NCBI RefSeq assembly: GCF_029911635.1
Contig: NZ_JARYTI010000026.1
Location: 1-63,934, forward strand
DNA: 63,934 bases
Direction of reading: 5' to 3'
DNA from: Sphingomonas sp. AR_OL41
GTDB lineage: Bacteria; Pseudomonadota; Alphaproteobacteria; Sphingomonadales; Sphingomonadaceae
The notes under the pieces are model-generated. The model had not been told where the DNA came from, did no database searches, and was given only the letters and a program-made list of their open reading frames with translations. The translations under genes and the position numbers were made by a program. Within the stretch, counting starts at the first letter, position 1. Each line of letters opens with the position of its first letter. This document shows positions 53,987-63,084 of this stretch, in pieces.

Positions 53987-55843
53987 TCAGAGGCCGACGG
54001 CAACCGCCAGCCAATATGTGATTCCGGCCATGATGTAGGCGGCGGCGAACAAATAGCCAACCATGAAGGCGGGCCATTTCCATCCATTGGTCTCGCGCCG
54101 CGTCACGGCGATGGTGGAGATGCATTGCGGCGCGAACACGAACCACATCAGGAACGCCAGCGCGGTCGGAAGGCTCCAGCGGCCGCGCAGATTCTCCGCC
54201 AGCTTGCCCTTGCCCGCCTGATCATCGGGATTGTCGATCGCATAGACCGTCGCCATCGCGCCGACCGCCGCCTCGCGCGCGGCCATCGCCGGCAACAGGG
54301 AGAGCGCGATGTCGTGGTTGAAGCCGATCGGCTTGACGAGAACCTCGATCCCCGAGGCGATGTGTCCGGCGATCGACACCTCGCTCTGGCGCTGGCCGGG
54401 TTGTGCCACCGGATAACTCGACAACACCCAAAGCAATGCGACCGTCACGGCGATCGTCGTGCCGGCACGTTTGAGGAAGATGATTGCGCGGCTCCACAGT
54501 CCCAGCGCGACGTCGCCGAGCCGTGGCCATTGATATTTGGGCATCTCCATCATGAAGCCCGATGACGGCCCCTTGGTGACGGTGTTGCGCAGCACCAGCG
54601 CAGCGACGAACGCGGCGACGATGCCGAGTACGTAGAGCGCGAACATCACCAGCCCCTGCAACCCGATGAACGGCAGGATCCGCCGGTTCGGGATCAGCGC
54701 GCCGATGATCAGCGTGTAGACCGGCAGCCGCGCCGAACAGGTCATCAGCGGCGCGATCAGGATGGTGGTCAGGCGGTCCTTCTCGTCATCGATCGTCCGC
54801 GTTGCCATGATTCCCGGCACCGCGCAGGCAAAGGACGACAGCAGCGGGATGAAGGCTCGCCCAGACAGCCCGACCCCGGCCATCAAACGGTCCATCAGGA
54901 AGGCCGCGCGGACCATATAGCCCGACGCTTCGAGCACGAGGATGAAGGCAAACAGGATCAGGATCTGCGGCAGGAATACGATCACCGCGCCGACGCCGGC
55001 GATTACCCCGTCGCTGAGGAAGGAACGCACGAACCCGGCGGGCAAGCTCGCGCCGACCCAGTTCTGCAGCAGCGCGAACAGCGATTCGATCCAGCCGACC
55101 GGTGCCTGGCTCCACGCGAACACCGCCTGGAACATCACGAACAGGATTCCGAGCAGCAGCACCGGCCCGCTAATCGGATGGAGCAGCACCGCGTCGAGCA
55201 AATGCGTCCAGCGCCGTGCCGGGGTTTCGGAAATCGTCGCAGCGGCCGACAGCGCGCGTGCCTGGCGCTGCAGCGCGACAATATCGTCGTCGATATGGCC
55301 GGTGCTGGCGCGCAGCCGGATCGGACCGCCATCGACCAACCCGGAAAGCCGCAGCTTGAGGTCCTCGAGACCGCGCCGCCGCACCGCGACAGTCGGGATC
55401 ACCGGCACACCGAGTTCGCGCTCGAGCACCGCAGGATCAAGCTTGAGCCCGTCGCGCTCGGCGAGATCGATCATGTTGAGCGCGACGACCACCGGCAGGC
55501 CGAGCGCGATCAATTGCAGCGTGAAGCGCAGATGATTGTCGAGATTGGCCGCGTCGACCACGACGATCAACGCATCGGGCAAGCGCTCGCCGTCCTGCGT
55601 GCCCGTCACCACGTCGCGCGTCACGCGCTCGTCGGGGCTCGACGGGTCGAGGCTGTAGGCACCGGGCAGGTCGACCAGATCGACCGCGCGGCCATCGGCC
55701 AGCACCAGCCGGCCGGAATGCCGCTCGACCGTCACGCCGGGATAATTGCCGACCTTCTGCCGCGCGCCCGTCAGCGCGTTGAACAACGCGCTCTTGCCGG
55801 CATTGGGATTGCCGACCAGCGCGACCAGCGGCGTTTCGGTCAC
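53987..55843 (-). CDS. feoB: Ferrous iron transporter FeoB
   Basis: 618 residues. The N-terminal G domain has G1 GNPNAGKS (about 11-18), G2 NYPGVTVE, G3 DLPGAYSL and G4 NMID, followed by a helical GDI region. The C-terminal half contains about eight membrane segments and the Gate domains with [15 protein letters not shown]. It imports Fe(II). There is no feoC visible. feoA directly precedes it, and ssb follows on the same strand. Confidence 0.93.
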   Translation of the reverse strand: MTETPLVALVGNPNAGKSALFNALTGARQKVGNYPGVTVERHSGRLVLADGRAVDLVDLPGAYSLDPSSPDERVTRDVVTGTQDGERLPDALIVVVDAANLDNHLRFTLQLIALGLPVVVALNMIDLAERDGLKLDPAVLERELGVPVIPTVAVRRRGLEDLKLRLSGLVDGGPIRLRASTGHIDDDIVALQRQARALSAAATISETPARRWTHLLDAVLLHPISGPVLLLGILFVMFQAVFAWSQAPVGWIESLFALLQNWVGASLPAGFVRSFLSDGVIAGVGAVIVFLPQILILFAFILVLEASGYMVRAAFLMDRLMAGVGLSGRAFIPLLSSFACAVPGIMATRTIDDEKDRLTTILIAPLMTCSARLPVYTLIIGALIPNRRILPFIGLQGLVMFALYVLGIVAAFVAALVLRNTVTKGPSSGFMMEMPKYQWPRLGDVALGLWSRAIIFLKRAGTTIAVTVALLWVLSSYPVAQPGQRQSEVSIAGHIASGIEVLVKPIGFNHDIALSLLPAMAAREAAVGAMATVYAIDNPDDQAGKGKLAENLRGRWSLPTALAFLMWFVFAPQCISTIAVTRRETNGWKWPAFMVGYLFAAAYIMAGITYWLAVAVGL

Positions 55844-56098
55844 CTATCCGGCAATCGGCGAGACACGGATAGCGCCGGCAACCGCGCGGCGCAGCGCGAC
55901 CGTCATCCGGCCGATGCGGCACGCAATGGGACCAGTGCCGAACGAGGCGCGGTGCAGCACCTCGATTCCGACGCCTTCATCGACGCCCAGTTCGCGCAAG
56001 CGCCGTGCCTCCGGCAGCGTCAGTTCGGCCCAGTCGATACCCGCGACGGTCGCGCACTGGTGGCGCGGCAGCGAGTCGAGGCGGATCGGCGGCTTCAT
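55844..56098 (-). CDS. feoA: FeoA family protein
   Basis: 84 residues, an SH3-like domain: LPRHQCATVAGIDWAELTLPEARRL, then LGVDEGVGIEVLHRASFG and a closing IGRMTVALRRAVAGAIRV. FeoA assists FeoB. Its stop abuts the FeoB start, with no gap between them, so the two are co-translated. A possible Fur site lies just upstream. Confidence 0.9.
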   Translation of the reverse strand: MKPPIRLDSLPRHQCATVAGIDWAELTLPEARRLRELGVDEGVGIEVLHRASFGTGPIACRIGRMTVALRRAVAGAIRVSPIAG

Positions 56099-56112
56099 GC
56101 GGACGATCTAGC

Positions 56113-56137
56113 GATACTGCGATTAATTATCAATAAC
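56113..56137. promoter_or_regulatory. Possible Fur-type operator upstream of feoA
   Basis: In the 53-base gap before feoA the minus strand reads TTGATAATTAATCGCAG. TGATAAT is a perfect half of the 7-1-7 Fur motif (TGATAAT-n-ATTATCA) and the other half is degenerate. It is AT-rich against GC-rich surroundings and overlaps the likely promoter. Iron repression of feoAB is common. The site is only a candidate. Confidence 0.4.
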
Positions 56138-56151
56138 GACGTGGGCCGGGA

Positions 56152-56811
56152 TCATACTGCCGGATAGCGCAAGCGACCGATGAAGCGCGACAGGCTCGGC
56201 CGGTGCGTCGCGCGCCCCAGCAGCCGCGCCTTGGTCTTCTCGAAGCGCATGATCCCCTCGATCCGGCGCGCAAGGAACGCGCGCGTGTCGGCATGGCCCT
56301 CGCTGTCGTCGTCGACCAGCACCGTCGTGGTCGCCGCATAGACACCGGCAAGGATGGTCCGTTTGGTATAATGATTATAGTCGGTCGTGGTGTCGCCGGC
56401 CGCGCGCCACATCAGATCGGCGGCGCGCCAGCCGAGCTTTGCGGCGTGGACCAGATGCGCCGGCATGGCGAGAATCGCCATCGCGCGCCGCAAGGATTCG
56501 CGCTGCGGCGCCAGCATGACGAGACGTGCCTCGACCAATGCGGTGATCTTCTCGCGGATCTTCATCGTGGCGAGTCGCTCCGCCGGCAGCGCGGCCGTCA
56601 TCGCGGAATCGATTTCGGCGAACCACGCATCGATCATGTCGATCGCGCCACCGGGAAAGGCGAGTCGCGCGACGTCGATATCGACGCCCTCGGCTTCAGC
56701 GGCGAGGGCCAGCGCGGCGTCGCTCCAGCCGTCGAACCCGGCATTGGCGGCGATTGCGGGCGCCAGGGCGACGCGGATTTCATCGAGCGTGGGATCAGGG
56801 GGCAGGGTCAT
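56152..56811 (-). CDS. COQ9 family ubiquinone-biosynthesis protein
   Basis: 219 residues, mostly helical. An N-terminal TetR-like helical region with WSDAALALAAEAEGVDIDVARLAFPGG, then the COQ9 pattern KIREKITALVEARL, WRAAGDTTTDYNHYTKRTILAGVYAATTTVLVDDDSE and the C-terminal amphipathic helix. COQ9 proteins bind lipids and help COQ7-type hydroxylation in ubiquinone synthesis. A UbiH-type hydroxylase lies at 2.9-4.1 kb. It is transcribed with the EamA gene, which is 5 bases upstream. Confidence 0.87.
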   Translation of the reverse strand: MTLPPDPTLDEIRVALAPAIAANAGFDGWSDAALALAAEAEGVDIDVARLAFPGGAIDMIDAWFAEIDSAMTAALPAERLATMKIREKITALVEARLVMLAPQRESLRRAMAILAMPAHLVHAAKLGWRAADLMWRAAGDTTTDYNHYTKRTILAGVYAATTTVLVDDDSEGHADTRAFLARRIEGIMRFEKTKARLLGRATHRPSLSRFIGRLRYPAV

Positions 56812-56816
56812 GTCCC

Positions 56817-57752
56817 CTATCTAGCCCCCTCAGGCGCAGCCGCAAGCTGATCGGGCTCCTTTGGCCCGTCGCGGACGAGCACCAGCGCCACCGCGACCAG
56901 CGCCGCGCCGACCAGATCGGGTAGGCCGAGCCGCTCGCCATAGACCAGCAAACCGATCGCCGCTGCGACGACCGGCTGGATGAGCAGCGCGATACCCACG
57001 ACGAGCGGCGAGAAGCGGCCCAGCGCATAGATCATCAGCCCCTGGCCGATCAGCTGACTGACCAGCGCCAGCCCGAGCAGCGGCGTCCAGTCATGCGGCA
57101 GGATGCGTTCGCCGAGCGCGGCGGCGAACAGCAGCAGCGGCACGACGCTGGCGATGGTCGACAACGCCAGCGCCGGAAACGGCGCCATTGTGTGTCGCGC
57201 GCGCGCCATGCACACGAAATAGATTGTGTAGAGCATCCCGGCGAGCAGGCAGAGCAGGTCTCCGGCGAGATGGCGCGGATCGAGCTCGTACGACCGGCCG
57301 ATCAGCAAGGCGGCGCCCGCCAGCGCCAGCAGCAATGCCGCACCTTGCGATCGCGTCGGCCATGCCCGTGCCGCGAGAAAGCCATAGACTGGAAAGAACA
57401 GCGTAGCCGAATTGCCGAACAGCGTGGCATTGGCGAGCGTCGTGCGCAGGATGCCGAGATGCCAGCTGCCGAGATCGGCGGCGAAGCACACCCCGCTGAA
57501 CGCGAGCATGAGCCATAGCGATCGCCCGAGCCCGACAGGCCGCCATCCGCCGCGTAGCGCCAGCACCGCAAGGACCGGCGCGGCGAGCGCGATCCGCCAG
57601 AAGCCCGAGGCGACGGGTCCGGTGTCGGCCAGCCGTACCAGCCACGGCCCGAAGGCAAGCGCGACATTGGCGCCGATCAGCGCTGCGAATGCCCAAGGCG
57701 TCGCGCCGGTTGTTTCGGCAACAGTTTTTATTGTTGGCTTGGTGGGGTGCAT
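56817..57752 (-). CDS. EamA/DMT family transporter
   Basis: 311 residues with about ten membrane helices in two homologous halves, the pattern of DMT superfamily carriers (EamA domains). GASFGPWLV-type and VVAAAIGLLVYGERLGLPDL (near the end of the second half) are typical. Substrate is unknown: members export amino acids, nucleotides or drugs. It is upstream of the COQ9 gene on the same transcript, and divergent from the Old Yellow Enzyme gene (57-base gap). Confidence 0.85.
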   Translation of the reverse strand: MHPTKPTIKTVAETTGATPWAFAALIGANVALAFGPWLVRLADTGPVASGFWRIALAAPVLAVLALRGGWRPVGLGRSLWLMLAFSGVCFAADLGSWHLGILRTTLANATLFGNSATLFFPVYGFLAARAWPTRSQGAALLLALAGAALLIGRSYELDPRHLAGDLLCLLAGMLYTIYFVCMARARHTMAPFPALALSTIASVVPLLLFAAALGERILPHDWTPLLGLALVSQLIGQGLMIYALGRFSPLVVGIALLIQPVVAAAIGLLVYGERLGLPDLVGAALVAVALVLVRDGPKEPDQLAAAPEGAR

Positions 57753-57809
57753 GCCGCCCCTTAACCGCCTATCTCCACGGCGTCAGGTAGCAAAAGGAAA
57801 CGGACTTTC

Positions 57810-58898
57810 ATGCCGAGTCTCTTCGACCCCATCCAGCTTGGCGCGATCGCCGCGCCCAACCGCATTCTCATGGCGCCGCTGACGCGGGGCCGCGCGACCC
57901 GCGAGCATGTGCCGACGGCGGTGATGGCGGAATATTATGCGCAGCGCGCCTCGGCCGGCCTGATCATTTCGGAAGCGACCGGCATCAGCCATCAGGGGCT
58001 GGGCTGGCCCTTCGCACCGGGGTTGTGGAGCGACGAGCAGACCAGCGCCTGGAAACCCGTCACCCAGGCCGTCCACGATGCCGGCGGCCGGATCGTCGCA
58101 CAGCTCTGGCATATGGGCCGGCAGGTTCACAGCTCGGTGACCGGCGAGCAGCCGGTGTCGTCCTCGGCCACCGCCACTGCTGGCAAGGCGCACACCTATG
58201 AGGGGCGTCAGCCGTTCGAGACGGCGCGGGCGCTCGGCCTCGACGAAATTCCCGGCCTGCTCGACAGCTATGCCCGGGCGACCGAAAACGCGCTCGCTGC
58301 CGGCTTCGATGGCGTGCAGATACACGCCGCCAATGGTTATCTGATCGACCAGTTCCTGCGCGACAACGCCAATTTCCGTAGCGATGCCTATGGCGGTTCG
58401 GTCGAGAATCGCACCCGTCTGCTACGCGAGGTGGCGACCCGCGTCGCGTCGGTCGCCGGTGCTGATCGCACCTCGGTGCGGCTGTCGCCCAATGGTGATT
58501 CGCAGGGCGTCGACGACAGCGACCCGGTTCATCTGTTCGTGCCGGCCGCAAAGCTGTTGTCGGATATCGGCATCGGTTTTCTCGAGCTGCGCGAACCCGG
58601 CCCCGACGGCACTTTCGGCCGCACCGACGTGCCGCGCCTGTCGCCCGAGATCCGCCAGGCTTTCACCGGCCCGCTGGTGCTCAATTCGGATTATCTCACC
58701 GTCGCCGCGGCGCAGGAGCGGATCGATGCCGGCGTCGCCGACGCGATCAGCTTTGGCCGCAGCTTCCTCGCCAATCCCGATTTGCCCGCCCGGCTCGCCG
58801 CCGGCGCGGCGCTCAACGAGGGCAATATGGCGACCTGGTACAGTCAGGGCCCAGAGGGTTATGTCGATTATCCCGCGCTGGAAACGGCGGCGGCCTGA
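57810..58898 (+). CDS. Old Yellow Enzyme family alkene reductase
   Basis: 362 residues. FMN-dependent TIM barrel: FDPIQLGAIAAPNRILMAPLTRG at the start, AQLWHMGRQVH, then HAANGYLIDQFLRDNANFRSD with the active His/Asn pair (about 172-175) and the catalytic Tyr region DAYGGSVENR. It reduces alpha,beta-unsaturated carbonyls or nitro compounds with NADPH. Such enzymes are often under TetR- or redox-dependent control; no repressor gene is next to it here. Confidence 0.92.
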   Translation: MPSLFDPIQLGAIAAPNRILMAPLTRGRATREHVPTAVMAEYYAQRASAGLIISEATGISHQGLGWPFAPGLWSDEQTSAWKPVTQAVHDAGGRIVAQLWHMGRQVHSSVTGEQPVSSSATATAGKAHTYEGRQPFETARALGLDEIPGLLDSYARATENALAAGFDGVQIHAANGYLIDQFLRDNANFRSDAYGGSVENRTRLLREVATRVASVAGADRTSVRLSPNGDSQGVDDSDPVHLFVPAAKLLSDIGIGFLELREPGPDGTFGRTDVPRLSPEIRQAFTGPLVLNSDYLTVAAAQERIDAGVADAISFGRSFLANPDLPARLAAGAALNEGNMATWYSQGPEGYVDYPALETAAA

Positions 58899-58950
58899 TC
58901 GACCGGCATCGCGCTGTCATGCCGGTCAGGCATGGCGGCGCGATTGCTCG

Positions 58951-60336
58951 TCAGTCGAGCGGTACGAAGCGCACCGGCAAGCCGTCGCGCGGACGCGGGA
59001 TCGGGAAATATTGCCACGCCTCGCCGGCGCCTTCGGCCGGCTCGATGCGGTAGCGCGACAACAGATGGGCGAGCAGGATCCGTACCTGCATCGTCGCAAA
59101 GTGCAGCCCCAGGCACATATGCGCGCCGCCGCCGAACGGCACCCAGGCATATTTGTGCCGTCCGCGCGAATTCTCCGGCGTGAAGCGCATGGGGTCGAAG
59201 CGCGTCGGGTCGCTCCAATGTTCGGGCATGTAATGCGTATAGCCGACATTGAGCCCGACAAAGCTGCCCGCAGGAATGTCGTAGCCGCCGAAATGGAAAT
59301 CTTTCAGCGCGCGGCGCGGCAATGACGGCACCGGCGGCACCATGCGCAGCGCTTCCTTGAAGGCATAGTCCGCCAGGACGAGTTTATCGAGGTCGGCATA
59401 GGCCACGCCGTGCACCGGATCCATGCCGACCGCCGCGATCTCGGCGCGCAGCTTGTCCTGCCATTCGGGGTTGCGGCCGAGCAGCATGATCAGGCTGGTC
59501 GCCGACGAGGTGATCGTGTCGTGCGCCGCCATCATCAGGAAGTTCATGTGATCGGCGATCGCCTGGTCGCTGAGCGGCGCGCCCTGCTCGTCGGTCACGC
59601 GGCAGAATTGCGAGAAGAAATCCATCCCGCCGACATGATTCGAGCCGCCGCGTCGCGCCGGAATCTCGCGCCGGAAATAATCGATCAGATAGGCCCGCGC
59701 CTTGACGCCCTTGCGCATCTGCGTGCCGGGCAGCGGCGCGCGGATCGGGGAGACCGAGGCCTGTACCTCGTCGACGAACGCCTGGTTGATGCGGTCGGCC
59801 TCGTCGCCGAGTTCGACACCGAGGAAACTCGTCGCCGCCAGGTCGAGGCTCAGCTTCTTGATCGCGTCGTAGAAGCGCAGTTCCTTGTTGGCCCAGCCGG
59901 CGACCTGCGCGGCAATGCCGGCGTTCAGCTCGGTGGCATAATGGCGCATCGGCTCGGGCTTGAACGCCACCGACAACAGCCGCCGGTCGGCGCGGTGATG
60001 GTCGAAATCCATCAGCATCAGCCCGCGCGGGAACAACAGGTTGAGCATCGGGCCCCAGCCCTGTTCCGACGAGAAGATCTTGTCGCGGTCGAACAGCACC
60101 AGTTCGTTGGCGTCGGGGCCGATCAGCATCACGGTCCGCCCGCCAAAGGCGTTGTTGCGGTAGATCGACCCGTAAGTCGCCACCATCCGCCGCCCGAAGG
60201 TCGCCGGGTCCTTGAGCATCTTCAACGTGTTGCCGAAGAACGGGATGCCGTCTTCGCCCGGCAGCTTGTCGAGCGCGGCGCGCGGCAGGCGCGGCAACCA
60301 GTGCGGATTCGCCTTGAACGTATGTGCCAGCGCCAT
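58951..60336 (-). CDS. Cytochrome P450
   Basis: 461 residues. The haem loop FGGGAHMCLGLHFA (Cys about 405) is complete. The I-helix oxygen groove reads MMAAHDTITSSA, with the ExxR pair near FKEALRMVPP. There is no membrane anchor, so it is a soluble bacterial P450. The start is set at ATG 60336 because AAGGGAG lies 7 bases upstream on the minus strand; the ATG at 60357 lies inside a palindromic operator-like site. Substrate unknown. Confidence 0.9.
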   Translation of the reverse strand: MALAHTFKANPHWLPRLPRAALDKLPGEDGIPFFGNTLKMLKDPATFGRRMVATYGSIYRNNAFGGRTVMLIGPDANELVLFDRDKIFSSEQGWGPMLNLLFPRGLMLMDFDHHRADRRLLSVAFKPEPMRHYATELNAGIAAQVAGWANKELRFYDAIKKLSLDLAATSFLGVELGDEADRINQAFVDEVQASVSPIRAPLPGTQMRKGVKARAYLIDYFRREIPARRGGSNHVGGMDFFSQFCRVTDEQGAPLSDQAIADHMNFLMMAAHDTITSSATSLIMLLGRNPEWQDKLRAEIAAVGMDPVHGVAYADLDKLVLADYAFKEALRMVPPVPSLPRRALKDFHFGGYDIPAGSFVGLNVGYTHYMPEHWSDPTRFDPMRFTPENSRGRHKYAWVPFGGGAHMCLGLHFATMQVRILLAHLLSRYRIEPAEGAGEAWQYFPIPRPRDGLPVRFVPLD

Positions 60337-60344
60337 GCTCAACT

Positions 60345-60366
60345 CCCTTACTGACATCAGTATAAG
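60345..60366. promoter_or_regulatory. Palindromic operator-like site at the P450 promoter
   Basis: ACTGACATCAGT (60350-60361) is a palindrome with ACTGA/TCAGT half-sites 2 bases apart, flanked by partly symmetric TTA/TAA. It overlaps a -10-like TATACT and ends beside the AAGGGAG ribosome-binding site on the minus strand. This layout is typical of a TetR- or MarR-type repressor site. No regulator gene is adjacent. Confidence 0.5.
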
Positions 60367-60388
60367 TAAGCGATCGGCGGAGCAAGCG

Positions 60389-60886
60389 TCAGTCGGGTGG
60401 AAGCTGCGCGAAGCCGTCGATCCAGCGCGTCACGGCGGAGGTGAGGGGCTTGCCCGCCGTCGCGCCGAGCGCGCCGAGGATCAGGATCATCGGCACGCCG
60501 ACGACGAAGAAACCGATCAGCACAGCCAGCGCGACCGCCAGTACGCCAAGCAGGCCGCCGCCGAGTCGCCGCACGCCGGCGGGGCCGAGCGCAAAGGCGC
60601 GCGGTCCGCTTGCATCGTACCAGCGTGCCGTGACCCAGAAGGGCCGTCCTTCGGGGTCGACCGCGCCGATGGTGGCGAGGTTTACGAGCCGCTGAAGCAG
60701 ACCATCGGGCGCGGACGGCATCGTGCCGGCCGGCGCGCGGCCCGTTGGGGCAAGGGGCGGGCGCGATGTCGTCGGGGCATCGCCGACCGGCGAAGCGCCG
60801 TCCTTGGCCCAATTGTCGATGACGATCAGCCGCCCACCGCGCTCGATCACGCGATAGCGCGATGGTGGCGGGCGCATCTCGTCCAT
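60389..60886 (-). CDS. Uncharacterised membrane protein at the end of the rib operon
   Basis: 165 residues. A basic, Pro-rich N-terminus (about 1-60), a middle globular stretch (PFWVTARWYDASGPRAF) and one or two membrane helices (about 104-140, GGGLLGVLAVALAVLIGFFVV) followed by a short Trp/Phe-rich tail. I recognise no family. It lies 4 bases after ribH on the same strand, so it probably belongs to the riboflavin transcript. No riboflavin link is evident in its sequence. Confidence 0.55.
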   Translation of the reverse strand: MDEMRPPPSRYRVIERGGRLIVIDNWAKDGASPVGDAPTTSRPPLAPTGRAPAGTMPSAPDGLLQRLVNLATIGAVDPEGRPFWVTARWYDASGPRAFALGPAGVRRLGGGLLGVLAVALAVLIGFFVVGVPMILILGALGATAGKPLTSAVTRWIDGFAQLPPD

Positions 60887-60890
60887 GACG

Positions 60891-61310
60891 TCAGCCGAAG
60901 CGTGCCTTCAGGTCGAGCATCGTCAGCGCGGCCTTCGCCGCCTCGCCGCCCTTGTCCTTCTCGGTCTTGCGCGCGCGCGTCAGCGCCTGCGCCTCATTCT
61001 CGGTGGTGAGGATGCCATTGCCGATCGCCAGCCCATCCATCGACAGCGCCATCAGGCCGCGCGCGCTCTCGCCCGCGACGATCTCGAAATGATAGGTCTC
61101 GCCGCGAATCACCACGCCCAGCGCGACATAACCGTCATAGCGACCGCTCTCCGCCGCCAGCGCGATCGCGCCGGGCACTTCCAGCGCGCCCGGTACGGTG
61201 ATCGTTTCGTGGTTGTGCCCGGCATCCTCGATTGCGCTGCGCGCGCCGTCGAGCAGCAGGTCGTTGAGATGGTCGTAGAAGCGCGCCTCGACGATCAGGA
61301 TTTTGGCCAT
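60891..61310 (-). CDS. ribH: 6,7-dimethyl-8-ribityllumazine synthase
   Basis: 139 residues. [17 protein letters not shown] at the start, then [42 protein letters not shown] (with the catalytic His) and [14 protein letters not shown]. It condenses 3,4-dihydroxybutanone phosphate with the pyrimidine from RibD to form lumazine, the last precursor of riboflavin. Its start is 1 base from the ribBX stop, so the two are coupled. Confidence 0.95.
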   Translation of the reverse strand: MAKILIVEARFYDHLNDLLLDGARSAIEDAGHNHETITVPGALEVPGAIALAAESGRYDGYVALGVVIRGETYHFEIVAGESARGLMALSMDGLAIGNGILTTENEAQALTRARKTEKDKGGEAAKAALTMLDLKARFG

Positions 61311-61311
61311 G

Positions 61312-62463
61312 CTATTCGCCTCCGGTACCGGGAATTGCGCGTTCGCCGACGATCGACAGGCCGTAACCTTCGAGGCCGACCAGCGTGTGGTGGGTGTTGG
61401 TCAGCAGCACCATGTCCTGCACACCGAGCTCGGCGAGGATCTGCGCGCCGACGCCGTAATCGCGCAATTCCTCGACCTCGGGCGCGCCGGCGGTCTTGCC
61501 TTCGGCACGCAGCTTGATGAAGCGCGACACCGAATCCTTCATCGGCCGGTTGATCACGACGATCACGCCCGTGCCTTCGTCGGCGATCAGCTCCATCGAG
61601 CGCGACAGCAGCCCGGCGCGCTCCGATTCCTCGCCGAACGCATCGACGAAGAAGGAAAGCGTGTGCATCCGCACCAGCGTCGGCTTGTCCGGATCGATCC
61701 GGCCCTTGACCAGCGCAATCTGCTCGTCGCCGGTCGCCTTGTTGTAGAAGGTCATCGCCTTCCAGTCGCCGCCCCACTTGCTGTGAAACGCCATTTCGGC
61801 GCGCTTCTCGACGAGATGATCGTAGCGCCGGCGATAGGCGATCAGGTCGCGGATCGTGCCGATCTTGAGATTGTGGAACTGCGCGAAGGTGACGAGGTCG
61901 TCGAGCCGGCTCATCGAACCGTCCTCGTTCATGATTTCGCAGATCACGCCCGACGGGTTGAGACCGGCGAGCCGCGCGACGTCGACCGCTGCTTCGGTAT
62001 GGCCGGCGCGCACCAGCACGCCACCATCGCGCGCGACCAGCGGGAAGACATGGCCCGGCGTCACGATCTCGTCGCGGTTCTTCGACGAATCGATCGCCAC
62101 GGCCACGGTGCGCGCACGGTCGGCGGCGGAAATGCCGGTGGTCACGCCGTCGCGCGCCTCGATCGAGGTGGTGAAGGCGGTTTCGTGCCGCGTGCCGTTG
62201 TGGCGGCTCATCAGGTCGAGCCCGAGTTCGTCGACACGGCGCTTGGTCAACGCGAGGCAGATCAGCCCGCGCCCGAACTTGGCCATGAAGTTGATCTTCT
62301 CGGGCGTCGCCATCTGCGCCGGTATGACGAGATCGCCCTCATTCTCGCGGTCCTCGTCGTCGACCAGGATGAACATCCGGCCGTTGCGGGCCTCGTCGAT
62401 GATCTCTTCGGGGCTGGACAGGAAGCCGTGGCGCAGGCGCGACAGCTCAGCGGGCTTTGGCAC
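61312..62463 (-). CDS. ribB: DHBP synthase fused to degenerate cyclohydrolase II (RibBX)
   Basis: 383 residues. The N-terminal RibB domain (about 1-215) is complete: [35 protein letters not shown] and [11 protein letters not shown]. It makes DHBP from ribulose 5-phosphate. The C-terminal half has the cyclohydrolase II fold but the zinc cysteines are lost: [14 protein letters not shown] replaces the HSECLTGD motif, and the RQEGRGIGL motif is not present. So the cyclohydrolase half is probably inactive. The separate RibA at 8.3 kb keeps those residues. Confidence 0.92.
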   Translation of the reverse strand: MPKPAELSRLRHGFLSSPEEIIDEARNGRMFILVDDEDRENEGDLVIPAQMATPEKINFMAKFGRGLICLALTKRRVDELGLDLMSRHNGTRHETAFTTSIEARDGVTTGISAADRARTVAVAIDSSKNRDEIVTPGHVFPLVARDGGVLVRAGHTEAAVDVARLAGLNPSGVICEIMNEDGSMSRLDDLVTFAQFHNLKIGTIRDLIAYRRRYDHLVEKRAEMAFHSKWGGDWKAMTFYNKATGDEQIALVKGRIDPDKPTLVRMHTLSFFVDAFGEESERAGLLSRSMELIADEGTGVIVVINRPMKDSVSRFIKLRAEGKTAGAPEVEELRDYGVGAQILAELGVQDMVLLTNTHHTLVGLEGYGLSIVGERAIPGTGGE

Positions 62464-63073
62464 GATAGGCCTCCATGCGTTGCAGGTAACGGGCGAGCAC
62501 GTCGATCTCGATATTGACCTCCTGGCCGGGGGCCAGCGAGCCGAGTGTCGTCACCGCCTGGGTGTGGGGAATCAGGTTGATCGCGAAATGCGTCGTGCCG
62601 TCGGGCTGGTCGACAACCTCGTTGACGGTCAGCGAGACGCCGTCGATCGTCACCGATCCCTTGGGCGCGAGAAACGGCCCCAGCGCTGCGGGCACGGAAA
62701 AGCCGATCTTCTTCGAATCGCCCTCGGCACACACGCCGACCACCGAACCGACGCCGTCGACATGGCCGGTCACGATATGCCCGCCGAGTTCGTCGCCCAG
62801 CTTCATTGCGCGCTCGAGGTTGAGCAGCCGCCCCTGTGTCCACTGATCGCGCGCGGTGCGTGCGATGCTTTCGCCCGACACGTCGACCGCAAACCAGCCC
62901 GGCGCGCCGGGCGCCGATTTGTCGACCACCGTCAGGCACACGCCCGAACAGGCGATCGATGCGCCGAGATCGACGCTCGCCATGTCATAGGCGGTGTCGA
63001 TGACGAGACGCGTGTCGCCGCGTACCTCGATCGAGGCAATCGTGCCGATATCGCTGATGATGCCCGTGAACAT
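62447..63073 (-). CDS. ribE: Riboflavin synthase alpha subunit
   Basis: 208 residues. Two homologous barrels: [12 protein letters not shown] and [10 protein letters not shown] in the first, [12 protein letters not shown] and [12 protein letters not shown] in the second, matching RibE (RibC). The trimeric enzyme dismutates two lumazines to riboflavin and the pyrimidine. It overlaps ribBX by 17 bases and follows ribD by 11 bases. Confidence 0.95.
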   Translation of the reverse strand: MFTGIISDIGTIASIEVRGDTRLVIDTAYDMASVDLGASIACSGVCLTVVDKSAPGAPGWFAVDVSGESIARTARDQWTQGRLLNLERAMKLGDELGGHIVTGHVDGVGSVVGVCAEGDSKKIGFSVPAALGPFLAPKGSVTIDGVSLTVNEVVDQPDGTTHFAINLIPHTQAVTTLGSLAPGQEVNIEIDVLARYLQRMEAYRAKAR

Positions 63074-63084
63074 GCCGCCTGGCC

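Noticed and set aside
60337..60357. P450 start at the upstream ATG (60357)
   Set aside because: It lies in the operator-like palindrome; the ATG at 60336 has AAGGGAG at good spacing.
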